Assembly (NCBI RefSeq): GCF_004403945.1
Contig: NZ_SOHM01000009.1
Location: 1-58,255 of the forward strand
DNA from: Cryobacterium lactosi
GTDB lineage: Bacteria > Actinomycetota > Actinomycetes > Actinomycetales > Microbacteriaceae
Length of the DNA stretch: 58,255 bases
Reading direction: 5' to 3'
Shown here: in pieces, positions 40,503 through 49,139 of the stretch
Position numbering within the stretch: the first letter of the stretch is position 1
Layout: every line of letters starts with the position of its first letter
Program-made: the position numbers and the translations under genes
Notes under the pieces: generated by a model
Told to the model about the DNA's origin: nothing
Databases searched by the model: none
What the model saw: the letters and a program-made list of their open reading frames with translations, nothing else

Positions 40503-41425
40503 TGTCAATGCAACCTGCCCTCATCGCCGAGGGCATCGAAGCCACCGCCACACTCGAAGACGGCAAGGCCCGCCGCGGGCCCGCCAGGGCCGTCCGGAGC
40601 CGCGGAAACAAGCCCAGCCTGTCGCTAATGATCGTGCTGCTGCTGAGCGCGATCACGGTGGTCATCCCGCTCTACGTGACGATCTCAATGGCGTTCAAGA
40701 CCCAGGCGCAAGCCGTCGACGGCAACGCGTTCTCCCTGCCCGCCCCGTTCAGCATTGACGGCTTCGTCACTGCTTGGAACCTCACGAACTTTCCCGCGGC
40801 CTTCGGCGTCTCCGTGGTTGTCACGGCGGGCACCGTCATCGGAACGGTCCTCCTGGGCGCCCTGGCCTCATACGCGATCTCTCGCAACTGGGACTTCAAG
40901 CGGTTTCGCTGGTCGTTCTTCTACCTGCTCGCGGCAATGTTCATCCCGTTCCCCGTGGTCGCGCTACCGCAGATCCAGCTCACCGGACTCCTCGGACTCG
41001 ACAACCCTGTCGGCGTCACTATCCTGCACATCATGTTCCAGCTGAGCTTCAGCATCCTGCTGTTCACGGCGTTCCTCCGCTCGATCCCGGCCGAGCTTGA
41101 AGAAAGTGCACGCCTCGACGGGGCGACGACCTGGCAGACCTTCTGGCAGCTGATCTTCCCCCTGCTGGCACCGATGAGCGCCACCGTCGGCATCTTCGCC
41201 TTCCTGGCCTCCTGGAACGACTTCATGATGCCGTCGCTGATCACCTCCAACCCCGCGCTGCAGACGCTGCCGGTGGTGCAGAGCATCTTCCAGACCCAGT
41301 TCAGCAACAACTACAACGTCTCTTTCGCCTCATACCTGATGGCGATGGCACCCGCCATCATCGTCTACCTCTTTACCCAGCGATGGGTCATGGAAGGCGT
41401 CACCCAGGGTGCGGTGAAGGGCTGA
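40502..41425 (+). CDS. ABC sugar transporter permease (MalG-like)
   Basis: The product is 307 residues starting MSMQPALIAEGIEATATL, a longer cytoplasmic N-terminus than the other MalG-like proteins here. Six helices follow, and the EAA loop is EESARLDGATTWQTFWQLIFP. It is coupled to the upstream permease through TAATG. No ATPase gene follows. Confidence 0.92.
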   Translation: MSMQPALIAEGIEATATLEDGKARRGPARAVRSRGNKPSLSLMIVLLLSAITVVIPLYVTISMAFKTQAQAVDGNAFSLPAPFSIDGFVTAWNLTNFPAAFGVSVVVTAGTVIGTVLLGALASYAISRNWDFKRFRWSFFYLLAAMFIPFPVVALPQIQLTGLLGLDNPVGVTILHIMFQLSFSILLFTAFLRSIPAELEESARLDGATTWQTFWQLIFPLLAPMSATVGIFAFLASWNDFMMPSLITSNPALQTLPVVQSIFQTQFSNNYNVSFASYLMAMAPAIIVYLFTQRWVMEGVTQGAVKG

Positions 41426-41480
41426 CGCCCTCCCTGCCGAACCCCATCCCCCACCTCGACCCCCAAGGAGAATCAATCCA

Positions 41481-43187
41481 GTGAGCATCGTCGACGTCGC
41501 TACATCCCCCACCCAGAACCCGCTGAGCGATCCAGCACCCTGGTGGCGCCAAGCCGCGGTCTACCAGATCTATCCCCGCAGCTTCGCCGACTCCAACGGT
41601 GACGGTCTGGGCGACCTTCCCGGCATCACCTCAAAGGCCGACTATCTGCACGAGCTCGGCATCGATGCGGTGTGGCTGAGTCCGTTCTACCCCTCAGCGC
41701 TGGCCGACGGCGGATACGACGTCGCGGACTACCGCGACGTCGACCCGCGGCTCGGCACGCTCACCGACTTCAACGCGATGCTCCACGCCCTGCACACCCG
41801 CGGCATCCGAGTCGTCGTCGACATCGTGCCCAACCACACCTCCGACCAGCACACCTGGTTCCAGGAGGCCCTCGCCTCCGAGCGAGGGTCAGCCGCACGG
41901 GCACGCTACATCTTCCGCGAGGGCAGCGGGCCGGATGGCGCACTTCCGCCGACCGACTGGGTTGCCGCCTTCGGCGGCTCATCCTGGGAGCAGGTCCCTG
42001 ACGGGCAATGGTACCTGCACAGCTTCGCCATCGAGCAGCCGGACCTCAACTGGGCCAACCCCGAGGTGCGCGACGACTTCCTGACGACGCTGCGCTTCTG
42101 GTCCGATCGCGGCGTCGACGGATTCAGGATCGACGTGGCCCATATGCTCACCAAGGACCTCACCGAGCCACTACCGTCGCAAGCGCAGTTGGACGCTCTC
42201 CCCCGGGATGGCATGCATCCGATGGTGGACCGCGACGACGTGCACGAGATCTACGCCGAGTGGCGCCAGGTGTTCAATTCCTACGACCCGCCGCGCACGG
42301 CTGTGGCGGAGGCTTGGGTGGACAAGGCGCGGGTGCCTCTCTATGCGAGCCCCCAAGGACTGGGCCAGGCCTTCAATTTCGACCTGCTCGAAGCGGACTT
42401 CGATGCCGGCCAGTTCGAGACGGTAGTACGGGACAACCTCACCCTGGCCGAGTTGTCGGGCTCGTCGAGCACCTGGGTGCTCTCGAACCACGATGTGGTG
42501 CGGCATGCCACTCGCTACGGGCTTCCCCAGCCTGGTCGTGACGAGACCGGGCGGCCAGTGCGCAAGCACGGTGTCGACTGGGTGATCTCTGGCGGGGTCT
42601 CACCGGTGCTCGACCGCCCGGCCGGCGAGCGGCGCGCCAGCGCCGCGACCCTGTTCATGTTGGGTCTGCCGGGCTCGAGCTACCTGTACCAGGGCGAGGA
42701 GCTGGGCCTGCATGAAGTCGCCGAGATCCCCGCCGCCGACCGGCAGGACCCGACCTTCTTCCGCAGCGCCGGCACCGACCTCGGGCGCGACGGCTGCCGC
42801 GTCCCCCTGCCGTGGGAAACCGGCAGCGACGCGGGCTCAGCGTTCGGCTTCGGCACCGGCGGGTCACACCTGCCCCAACCCGGGTGGTTCTCCGACTACA
42901 CCGTGGCCGGCCAGGCACTCGATCCCGCCTCTTCCCTGGAGCTCTACCGGAGTGCCCTCTCGTTGCGGCGCATGTTGCAGACCGACGAACAGCTGGAGTG
43001 GATTCCCACGGGGCGCTCCGAGGTTCTGCGCTACCGGCGGCCCAACGGCTGGGAGATCGTGACCAACTTCGGCACCGAGCCCTATCAAGTCGACCGTGAC
43101 GACGTCTTGCTCGCCAGCCGCGCCCTCGACGCCGGCACCCTCCCGGGCGAGGCCACGGTGTGGTTCGGCGATCTCGCCGCCAACTAG
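41481..43187 (+). CDS. GH13 alpha-glucosidase (oligo-glucosidase/sucrose-hydrolase type)
   Basis: The product is 568 residues from GTG 41481 (AAGGAG upstream). A (beta/alpha)8 barrel starts at YQIYPRSFADSNGDGLGDL. The catalytic triad is nucleophile Asp218 (DGFRIDVAH), acid/base Glu277 (AVAEAWV) and Asp338 (SNHDVVRH), and VVDIVPNHT is conserved region I. There is no signal peptide. It probably splits the imported alpha-glucoside. With the GH32-like gene next and a fructokinase further on, sucrose or an isomer is the best guess. Confidence 0.92.
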   Translation: MSIVDVATSPTQNPLSDPAPWWRQAAVYQIYPRSFADSNGDGLGDLPGITSKADYLHELGIDAVWLSPFYPSALADGGYDVADYRDVDPRLGTLTDFNAMLHALHTRGIRVVVDIVPNHTSDQHTWFQEALASERGSAARARYIFREGSGPDGALPPTDWVAAFGGSSWEQVPDGQWYLHSFAIEQPDLNWANPEVRDDFLTTLRFWSDRGVDGFRIDVAHMLTKDLTEPLPSQAQLDALPRDGMHPMVDRDDVHEIYAEWRQVFNSYDPPRTAVAEAWVDKARVPLYASPQGLGQAFNFDLLEADFDAGQFETVVRDNLTLAELSGSSSTWVLSNHDVVRHATRYGLPQPGRDETGRPVRKHGVDWVISGGVSPVLDRPAGERRASAATLFMLGLPGSSYLYQGEELGLHEVAEIPAADRQDPTFFRSAGTDLGRDGCRVPLPWETGSDAGSAFGFGTGGSHLPQPGWFSDYTVAGQALDPASSLELYRSALSLRRMLQTDEQLEWIPTGRSEVLRYRRPNGWEIVTNFGTEPYQVDRDDVLLASRALDAGTLPGEATVWFGDLAAN

Positions 43188-43250
43188 TCCGCAGCATCGC
43201 TCGTTCGTCAACAGCATCGCGTCCAGCGGTGTGAAAGGTTAGGCCCGGTT

Positions 43251-44240
43251 ATGTCGCTCCAACTGCCCGATAAGTGGATCTGGGACTCCTGGTACGTTCA
43301 GGTCGACGGCGTCACGCACGCCTACTACCTGCACGCCAGCAAGGCCCTTGGCGATCCCGAGCGCCGGCACCGGCACCCCATCGTCGGCCACGCCGTGAGC
43401 ACCGACCTCACCAACTGGACCGTGGTGCAGGACGCAATCATCATCTCGGAGGCACCGGCCTTCGACGACGGCACCACCTGGACCGGCTCGGTGGTGCAGG
43501 CCGACAACGGGCTCTGGTGGATGTTCTACACCGGCACCTCCCGCGCCGAGAACACCATGGTGCAGCGGGTCGGCGCGGCCACCTCCCCCGACCTGCTCAC
43601 CTGGACCAAGGTCTCGACCGAGCCGCTCGTGGAGGCCGACCCGGCCTTCTACGAGACGCTGGACCTCTCGGTCTGGCACGACCAGGCCTGGCGCGACCCG
43701 TGGGTGTTCCGCTTCCCAGGCGAGAGCACCTGGCAGATGCTGATTACCGCCCGTTCTTCTTCCGGCGACCCGCGGGTGCGCGGCGTGCTCGGCCACGCCA
43801 CCAGCGAGAACATGCGCGACTGGACGGTGCAGCCGCCCCTCAGCCAGCCCGGCCAGGGCTTCGGCCAGCACGAGGTGTTCCAGTTCGAGATCGTCGACGG
43901 AGTGCCGATCCTGCTGTTCTGCTGCGGCGTCACCGAGCTCTCCCCCCAGCGTCGGGCGGCCGGTGAGGTGGGAGGCGTCTACAGCGTGGCCGTGGACCGG
44001 CGTCTGGAACAGGTGGACTTCACCGGCTCCGTCCTGTTCGACCGCACCGACCTCTACGCCGCCCGGCTGCTGCAGGATGCCGACGGGGGCTGGGTGCTGC
44101 TCGGCTTCATCAACATCGTCGACGGCGAGTTCGTCGGCACGCTCAGCGACCCCATCCCGGTCACGGCCGACCCGGTGCTGGGCCTCGTGCACCGACAAGC
44201 CGAGGACTCGGCCGCGGCACCCGATACCTGTGTGATTTGA
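43251..44240 (+). CDS. GH32-like glycosidase (short, single-propeller type)
   Basis: The product is 329 residues, covering only the five-bladed propeller without the GH32 beta-sandwich. WIWDSWYV near residue 10 replaces the usual WMNDPNG and supplies the candidate nucleophile Asp. WRDPWVFRF holds the second acidic residue, and GQHEVFQFEI the candidate acid/base Glu. It is probably a cytoplasmic fructosidase-like enzyme acting with the GH13 enzyme. Its leader and first codons are echoed at 54553-54620 before the fructokinase, which suggests those genes were once neighbours. Confidence 0.78.
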   Translation: MSLQLPDKWIWDSWYVQVDGVTHAYYLHASKALGDPERRHRHPIVGHAVSTDLTNWTVVQDAIIISEAPAFDDGTTWTGSVVQADNGLWWMFYTGTSRAENTMVQRVGAATSPDLLTWTKVSTEPLVEADPAFYETLDLSVWHDQAWRDPWVFRFPGESTWQMLITARSSSGDPRVRGVLGHATSENMRDWTVQPPLSQPGQGFGQHEVFQFEIVDGVPILLFCCGVTELSPQRRAAGEVGGVYSVAVDRRLEQVDFTGSVLFDRTDLYAARLLQDADGGWVLLGFINIVDGEFVGTLSDPIPVTADPVLGLVHRQAEDSAAAPDTCVI

Positions 44241-44317
44241 CGTTCCCAGGCGGCATTCCGTGATCGCCATTTAGCGCCACGAAACTACCGAGCCGATCTA
44301 GTCACGGACGACGTGCC

Positions 44318-45337
44318 TTACCTCATCGACCTCGCGGCTTGCGGGTGGGGTGGCACCGGCAGGGTAGCCGTTGCGGTCATGCCGTCGATCGCGGCGGCAG
44401 CGGTCGAAGTCTTTTTCGCGCGCCGCATGCGCGCAATTACCACGACGCCAACGATCACCAGACCGAACCCAGTGGCTTCCAACACGGTCGGCAGACGAGC
44501 CTCGAGGATGTAGGCGTACACATATCCGGAAATCGTCTCGACCGCGATGAGCAACCCGGCAAGAACGGTCGGTAGACGGCTGGAGCCTTCATTCCATAAC
44601 CACGTTCCGCCCCAGGAAACCACGAGGCCCAGAATCACGCTGACGGCCAAGAGCATACTGACATTGGCGCCGGTGGGAGGAGTAGGCGCGCTCCAGACTC
44701 CAGTGACAAGGGCCACCGGAATGAGAAGGACAGCCAGAATGCCAGTGAAAACACCAACGATGGCAGCCCACAGGGAACCTCCCACTTCAGGATTCCGTTC
44801 CAAGAAGTCCGCGTTGCTGACCCCGTAGGCGGTCCAAAGAGCCACTGCACCGATGGCAGCGATCAGCCCAATGGCGACTGAGAGAGGCGCGATATCCTCC
44901 GATGCCAGGAGTTCGGGCACACTCACCACAGCGAGGCCGGTGCCGACGAGCAGCAACGGGATAGCGAGCCTCCGCCACCTGTACGTGTGGTCACGCACGT
45001 TGGAGACGGTTGCGATCACAACCGGAAGGCTCCCGATGACCACGGTGACGACAGGCGCGCCCACTGCTTGAATCGCGACGACCAGCAGTAGGTAGTAGCC
45101 CACATTGCCAGTCACGGCGAAAGCGAGCGCAGGCCGCCAATGCCGCAAAATTGCGTCCACGCCCCCCGCCGGGCGGCGATTGAGTAGAAGGACAATACCG
45201 ACGGAAACCACTCCGTAAACGAGGTACCGGCCAGTTGTGATCGCCACTGCCGACCAGCCGGGGGCAAGGGCCGGAAGGACAAATGCGAGCCCCCAGAGCA
45301 GTCCGGCTCCTGCGCCGAATGAAATGCCTTTAGTCAT
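44318..45337 (-). CDS. EamA/DMT-type permease
   Basis: The product is 339 residues with ten membrane helices in two EamA repeats (GISFGAGAGLLWGLAFVLPA ... and the second half from about 155, AIGLIAAIGAVALWTAYGVS). Members export or import small metabolites, and the substrate cannot be read. It diverges from a CGNR zinc-finger regulator that probably controls it. The start is ATG 45337. Confidence 0.88.
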   Translation of the reverse strand: MTKGISFGAGAGLLWGLAFVLPALAPGWSAVAITTGRYLVYGVVSVGIVLLLNRRPAGGVDAILRHWRPALAFAVTGNVGYYLLLVVAIQAVGAPVVTVVIGSLPVVIATVSNVRDHTYRWRRLAIPLLLVGTGLAVVSVPELLASEDIAPLSVAIGLIAAIGAVALWTAYGVSNADFLERNPEVGGSLWAAIVGVFTGILAVLLIPVALVTGVWSAPTPPTGANVSMLLAVSVILGLVVSWGGTWLWNEGSSRLPTVLAGLLIAVETISGYVYAYILEARLPTVLEATGFGLVIVGVVVIARMRRAKKTSTAAAAIDGMTATATLPVPPHPQAARSMR

Positions 45338-45459
45338 TTGCGCGACCTTCCTTCCGAGCTTTGGTTCGTCAGCTCGTCAGTTGGTGGCAGCTGCGCGAAA
45401 TTCGAAACGCATTCAGAGTGAACGCGCTGTGAGTTGAAACGCGATAGGCGCGAACCATG

Positions 45460-45516
45460 TAAGGAGTCAAACGCGTTATGCTCATAACGTTAGCCGTCCG
45501 AAGATAAGGAGTCAAA
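45460..45516. promoter_or_regulatory. Palindrome and direct repeats in the DMT/CGNR divergent region
   Basis: The element CGTTATG-CT-CATAACG (45474-45489) is a perfect inverted repeat. It is flanked by two copies of TAAGGAGTCAAA (45460-45471 and 45505-45516). The second copy contains the ribosome-binding site of the CGNR gene. Likely the binding site of the CGNR regulator (inference). Confidence 0.55.
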
Positions 45517-46071
45517 GTGGATTTTGCCCCTGACACACTCGAGGCGTTGACGTTTGCGGTTGCACTCGGAAACACAACAGCCCGCTCTTCTCGGAACGGT
45601 GCTGACGAACTGAGCTCCCTCGCGGGGCTGTCGGACCTCATTGCTCACTACCCCTTCTCGGGCCGAATCGATGGAGACGAGAGTGAATTGCGCGACGTCG
45701 TTCTCACCCGCGAACGACTCCGAGAAATGTGGACGATGGTTCCAGACTCCGCAGCGCTGGCCATCAACAAGATGCTTGAGGATGCGCGCGCAAGGCCCTA
45801 TCTCGCCCGTCACGACGGTCTGGACTGGCACCTGCATGCCACGTCGCCTGAGGCCCCTCTGGGAGAACGGATGCGCGTGGAAGGCAGCTTGGCTCTAATG
45901 GATGTGATCCGTACTGGTGAAACCCGTCGGCTTCGGATTTGCGAGGCAGACGAGTGCGAAGGCCTGATCCTTGACCTCTCACGCAACCTCTCGAAGCGGT
46001 TCTGCAGCGCGCGGTGCGGAAGTCGAACGAACATGGCAGCCTACCGAAAGCGTCAGCATGACCATGTGTAG
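45517..46071 (+). CDS. CGNR zinc-finger transcriptional regulator
   Basis: The product is 184 residues from GTG 45517 (AAGGAG upstream). The N-terminal ABATE-like domain (TLEALTFAVALGNTTARSS) is followed by the C-terminal zinc finger LRICEADECEGLILD and RFCSARCGSRTNMAAYRKRQ, where CGNR reads CGSR. Members bind DNA and often regulate an adjacent transporter, here the divergent DMT permease. Confidence 0.85.
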   Translation: MDFAPDTLEALTFAVALGNTTARSSRNGADELSSLAGLSDLIAHYPFSGRIDGDESELRDVVLTRERLREMWTMVPDSAALAINKMLEDARARPYLARHDGLDWHLHATSPEAPLGERMRVEGSLALMDVIRTGETRRLRICEADECEGLILDLSRNLSKRFCSARCGSRTNMAAYRKRQHDHV

Positions 46072-46138
46072 CGGGCCTTCCGTTGCACGGATCGCAAATA
46101 CGATCCGTGTCCCCCGCTAACGGCATGGACCAGCCCCG

Positions 46139-46315
46139 CTACACGATCCGGTTGGCCGCTCGCGCCATCTGGGCGACGGCGCGCGCGTCGGCTGCGTTCC
46201 GGCCAAGGGGCTTGTCGACGTGTGCGTGTTTCCCCGCTGCCAAGGCCGCAAGTGTCAGACTCATCTGAATCCCTGGTTGGCCGAGGATCACCCCATCGAT
46301 TGCTGCAGCAGGCAT
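46139..46315 (-). pseudogene. Gfo/Idh/MocA oxidoreductase fragment
   Basis: The 58-residue frame reads AAIDGVILGQPGIQMSLTLA and AALAAGKHAHVDKPLGRNAA, the middle of the Rossmann domain with the DKP (normally EKP) box. Neither the NAD-binding start nor the C-terminal domain is present, and it ends at TAG 46139. It is a relic next to an aldo/keto reductase gene. Confidence 0.7.
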
Positions 46316-46374
46316 TGAGCGACACGGGTTCTATACTGCATAATGCGAGCATGTTGTACATATGGATAATGGCT

Positions 46375-46388
46375 TTGTAAGCTTACAA
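46375..46388. promoter_or_regulatory. Operator palindrome TTGTAAGCTTACAA
   Basis: This perfect 14-bp palindrome lies about 80 bases before the aldo/keto reductase start. Two close variants precede the ABC operon next to the LacI gene (48705 and 48729), so all are probably sites of the LacI regulator at 47519. Confidence 0.7.
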
Positions 46389-46468
46389 GAGCGTGGGCGC
46401 GATGTCGTGCAGCCGCGTACGGCCAGCCCGCTAAAGAACCCCGACTGTCCTGCTGAAAGGACCCCTTC

Positions 46469-47397
46469 GTGAAGACCTTCACCATGCCCGGAACCGACAT
46501 CGTCGCCCCGAACGTCTTGCTCGGACTTATGCGGATCGCCGACAAGACCGACGACGAGGTCAGGGCACTGGTGCGCACTGCCCGCGACGCCGGCATCGAC
46601 TTCATCGACCATGCCGACATCTACGGCACCGAACGGAACGGGTGTGAGCGCCGATTCGCAGAAGCGCTGCAGCTGACCCCGTCCCAGCGCGACCAGATCA
46701 CCATCCAGACTAAAACCGGGATCCGTGAGGGGTACTTCGACTTTTCCTACGAGCACATCATCGAGTCGGTCGAGGAGTCCCTCGAAGCGCTCCGCACCGA
46801 CCGCATTGATATCCTCCTGCTGCACCGGCCCGACGCCCTCGTTGAACCCCAGGAGGTCGCGCGCGCCTTTGAAGAGCTGGAAGCCAGCGGCAAGGTACGC
46901 GCCTTCGGCGTCTCCAACCACACCCCACGCCAGATCGACCTGCTCAAGAAATATGTGCGCCAGCCGATCGTGGCCAACCAACTGCAGCTCTCGATCACGC
47001 ACTCGCCAATCATCGCGCAGGGAGTGGCAACCAATATGGTCGCCGAGCAACAGTCGATCACGCTCGACGGAGGCGGCATCTTGGACTACTGCCGCCTGCA
47101 CGACATCACGATTCAGACGTGGTCCCCTTTTCAGGCCGGCTTCTTCAGCGGCGTATTCCTCGGCTCGCCGAAGCACCCCGAACTCAACGCCGTCATCGAC
47201 CGGCTAGCCACCCAGTACGACGTGCCCGCAATCGCCATCGCCACAGCCTGGATCACCCGACACCGGCCCAGATGCAAGTAGTGCTCGGCACCACCAGCCC
47301 CGACCGGGTCGCCGGCGCCGCGCTCGGCTCAGACATCCCGCTCACCCGGCCCGAATGGTATGAACTCTTTCGCGCCGCCGGGCACCTACTGCCCTAA
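46469..47397 (+). pseudogene. Aldo/keto reductase, frameshifted near the 3' end
   Basis: GTG 46469 follows GAAAGGA. The frame gives an almost complete AKR barrel: HADIYG with catalytic Asp/Tyr, Lys in TIQTKTGIR, His in LLLHRPDAL and QTWSPFQAG. After ATAWITRH (about 47262) the correct continuation PAQMQVVLGTTSPDRV...WYELFRAAGHLLP lies in another frame and ends at TAA 47397. The interval is 929 nt, one short of a full frame. The truncated product would lose the cofactor-binding C-terminus. A sequencing error is possible. Confidence 0.8.
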
Positions 47398-47518
47398 CCA
47401 TTCGCTGTCGGGGACCGATTGCCCGCCGGCATCGCCGATTCGTCGACAATGCTGGGTGTGCCGGGGAGGTCGAAGGGTGGCGAGTGCGGGGACGCAACCG
47501 CGGACACACAGGCTTAAT

Positions 47519-48577
47519 TTACCGCGCAGAGAGCTGCGCTTTCACAGGTCCCGCAGTCGTCTCGCGAACCACAAGTGCCGGTTCCAGGAGGAGATGCCGC
47601 GGATCAGAAGGGGGCTCGATCAGGATGTCCACGAGGGCCCTGGCGATCAACTGGATTGGTTGTCGGACCGATGTGATGCCGATCGAGTCGGAGGATGCCA
47701 GAGGCGCGTTGTCAAAGCCGGTAATCGCGACGTCCCTGCCCGGCACGAGCCCTCGCTCCCGCAACGCTGATAGCGCGCCGAAGGCCACACTGTCGTTCAC
47801 ACAGACCAGAGCCGTCGGCGGCCTGACCGAGTTGAGTATTGCGTGTGCCGCGTCCCGCCCGCCAGCAATGGTGCCATCACTCACAACTAGTCGGTCGGGT
47901 TGCAGCGACGTCACCAACCCGAGCCGCTCGCATTCGGTCTCATAGCCTTGGCGCCGCTCGATGGCGGACGGCTGGTCCGGCGTGTAGTCGATATAGGCGA
48001 GTTCCAGATGACCCAGGGATGCGACGTGCTCCACAGCCATCGCCACTCCACGAACGCCGTCCGTCTTGACCCAACTCCACGGTACGTCGGCGCCCTCAGC
48101 GGTGCGCCCATAGGCAACAAAAGGAACTCCTCGCTTCGCGAGTTCGCGCGGCCGGTGATCGTGTAGCCCGATGTTGGCGAGGACGAAGCCGGCGACGGAT
48201 TGACCGTAATAGAGCTTTTCACACGCATCCATATCCTCCTCCGCGTCGACCTCAACGATGAGGGACAGGTTGCGCTCCCGGCGCTGGCACGCATACGCAA
48301 GTTGGTGCGTGAATTCATCCATGTATTGAAACGACGTCGGATCTCGCTCGGTGACCAGATACCCGAGTTGCCGAGGTTGCGCCAGACGCAGACTTCGCGC
48401 GACCAGGTTATTGCGATAGCTCAGCGCGCGCATCGAATCCTGGACACGTTGGATCGTGTCCTCCGACACAATCTCCGGACGATTGATCACGTTAGAGACA
48501 GTCATCCTCGAAACACCGGCGTGCGAGGCGACATCCGACATACTCGCCAGTCTGTGCGCTGCAATGCTGTCAGACAT
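47519..48577 (-). CDS. LacI-family transcriptional regulator
   Basis: The product is 352 residues from ATG 48577, eight bases after GGGGGAG. The helix-turn-helix is SMSDVASHAGVSRMTVSNVI, and the sensor domain runs to LVVRETTAGPVKAQL. The operator candidates TTGTAAGCTGCCAA (twice, 48705 and 48729) lie between it and the ABC operon, with a perfect version before the aldo/keto reductase. It therefore likely controls both flanking units. Confidence 0.92.
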   Translation of the reverse strand: MSDSIAAHRLASMSDVASHAGVSRMTVSNVINRPEIVSEDTIQRVQDSMRALSYRNNLVARSLRLAQPRQLGYLVTERDPTSFQYMDEFTHQLAYACQRRERNLSLIVEVDAEEDMDACEKLYYGQSVAGFVLANIGLHDHRPRELAKRGVPFVAYGRTAEGADVPWSWVKTDGVRGVAMAVEHVASLGHLELAYIDYTPDQPSAIERRQGYETECERLGLVTSLQPDRLVVSDGTIAGGRDAAHAILNSVRPPTALVCVNDSVAFGALSALRERGLVPGRDVAITGFDNAPLASSDSIGITSVRQPIQLIARALVDILIEPPSDPRHLLLEPALVVRETTAGPVKAQLSAR

Positions 48578-48704
48578 AGTAATCAGCTCCCCCCATTCGT
48601 TCGGCCATTCGATAAACCCTCGCAGTCAACTATCGCATTGCTTCCAGAGCCGACACGCAGCCGACAATGCTCTCAATAAATATCTTGCACCCGTTCAGCA
48701 AAAA

Positions 48705-48742
48705 TTGTAAGCTGCCAAAAGTGCAGAATTGTAAGCTGCCAA
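48705..48742. promoter_or_regulatory. Two direct copies of operator TTGTAAGCTGCCAA
   Basis: Identical 14-mers at 48705-48718 and 48729-48742, 24 bases apart, lie upstream of the third ABC operon. Each is a variant of the palindrome at 46375. The 24-base spacing is about two helical turns, which suits cooperative binding. Confidence 0.65.
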
Positions 48743-48783
48743 TCCGCCAGAGCCGGCGGTCGTAAGAAGACAAAGGAGCCTTC

Positions 48784-49104
48784 GTGAAGACCCCCACCCG
48801 AGCACTCCGCGTTTACGTCAGGGTGCCTGCCGTCCAGGGAGCCCTTGGTTCAATCTTCTCCGGTGTCCGTCCTCCGGTCGGGTACTCCTACTGCTGGGTG
48901 CCGCTGAGTGGCGTCCGGCAGTGTGCTACTGGCACCTGCGGCTCGATTGCCAACGTGACTTCCCGATGTGGATGTGCAGATATGTCCTCCGGACAGCTTC
49001 ACAACTCGCTTCGAAGCACCCCGGTCCCGCCGATGTCCCGCGCCATGGCCGGCCGACCGGCTGCCACGACCACCTTTAGACCTGAATTCAACGAGGAGAT
49101 CTGA
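48784..49104 (+). CDS. Unidentified frame leading the third ABC operon
   Basis: GTG 48784 follows AAAGGAG at good spacing and opens MKTPTRALRVYVRV. The 106-residue frame ends in a TGA that overlaps the start of a mini-ORF (TGATG), which in turn overlaps the permease start. The composition is only weakly protein-like and I recognise no family. It may be a small leader protein or the remains of a deleted first gene. The leader resembles that of the aldo/keto reductase gene (AAAGGA..CCTTC then GTGAAGACC). Confidence 0.4.
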   Translation: MKTPTRALRVYVRVPAVQGALGSIFSGVRPPVGYSYCWVPLSGVRQCATGTCGSIANVTSRCGCADMSSGQLHNSLRSTPVPPMSRAMAGRPAATTTFRPEFNEEI

Positions 49105-49139
49105 TGACGATGACACTGGAAGCGAGGGCGATGCGATGA
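49104..49139 (+). CDS. 11-residue leader mini-ORF
   Basis: ATG 49104 follows GAGGAG and encodes MTMTLEARAMR. The stop overlaps the permease start (ATGA). Its likely role is to couple or boost translation of the permease (inference). Confidence 0.45.
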   Translation: MTMTLEARAMR

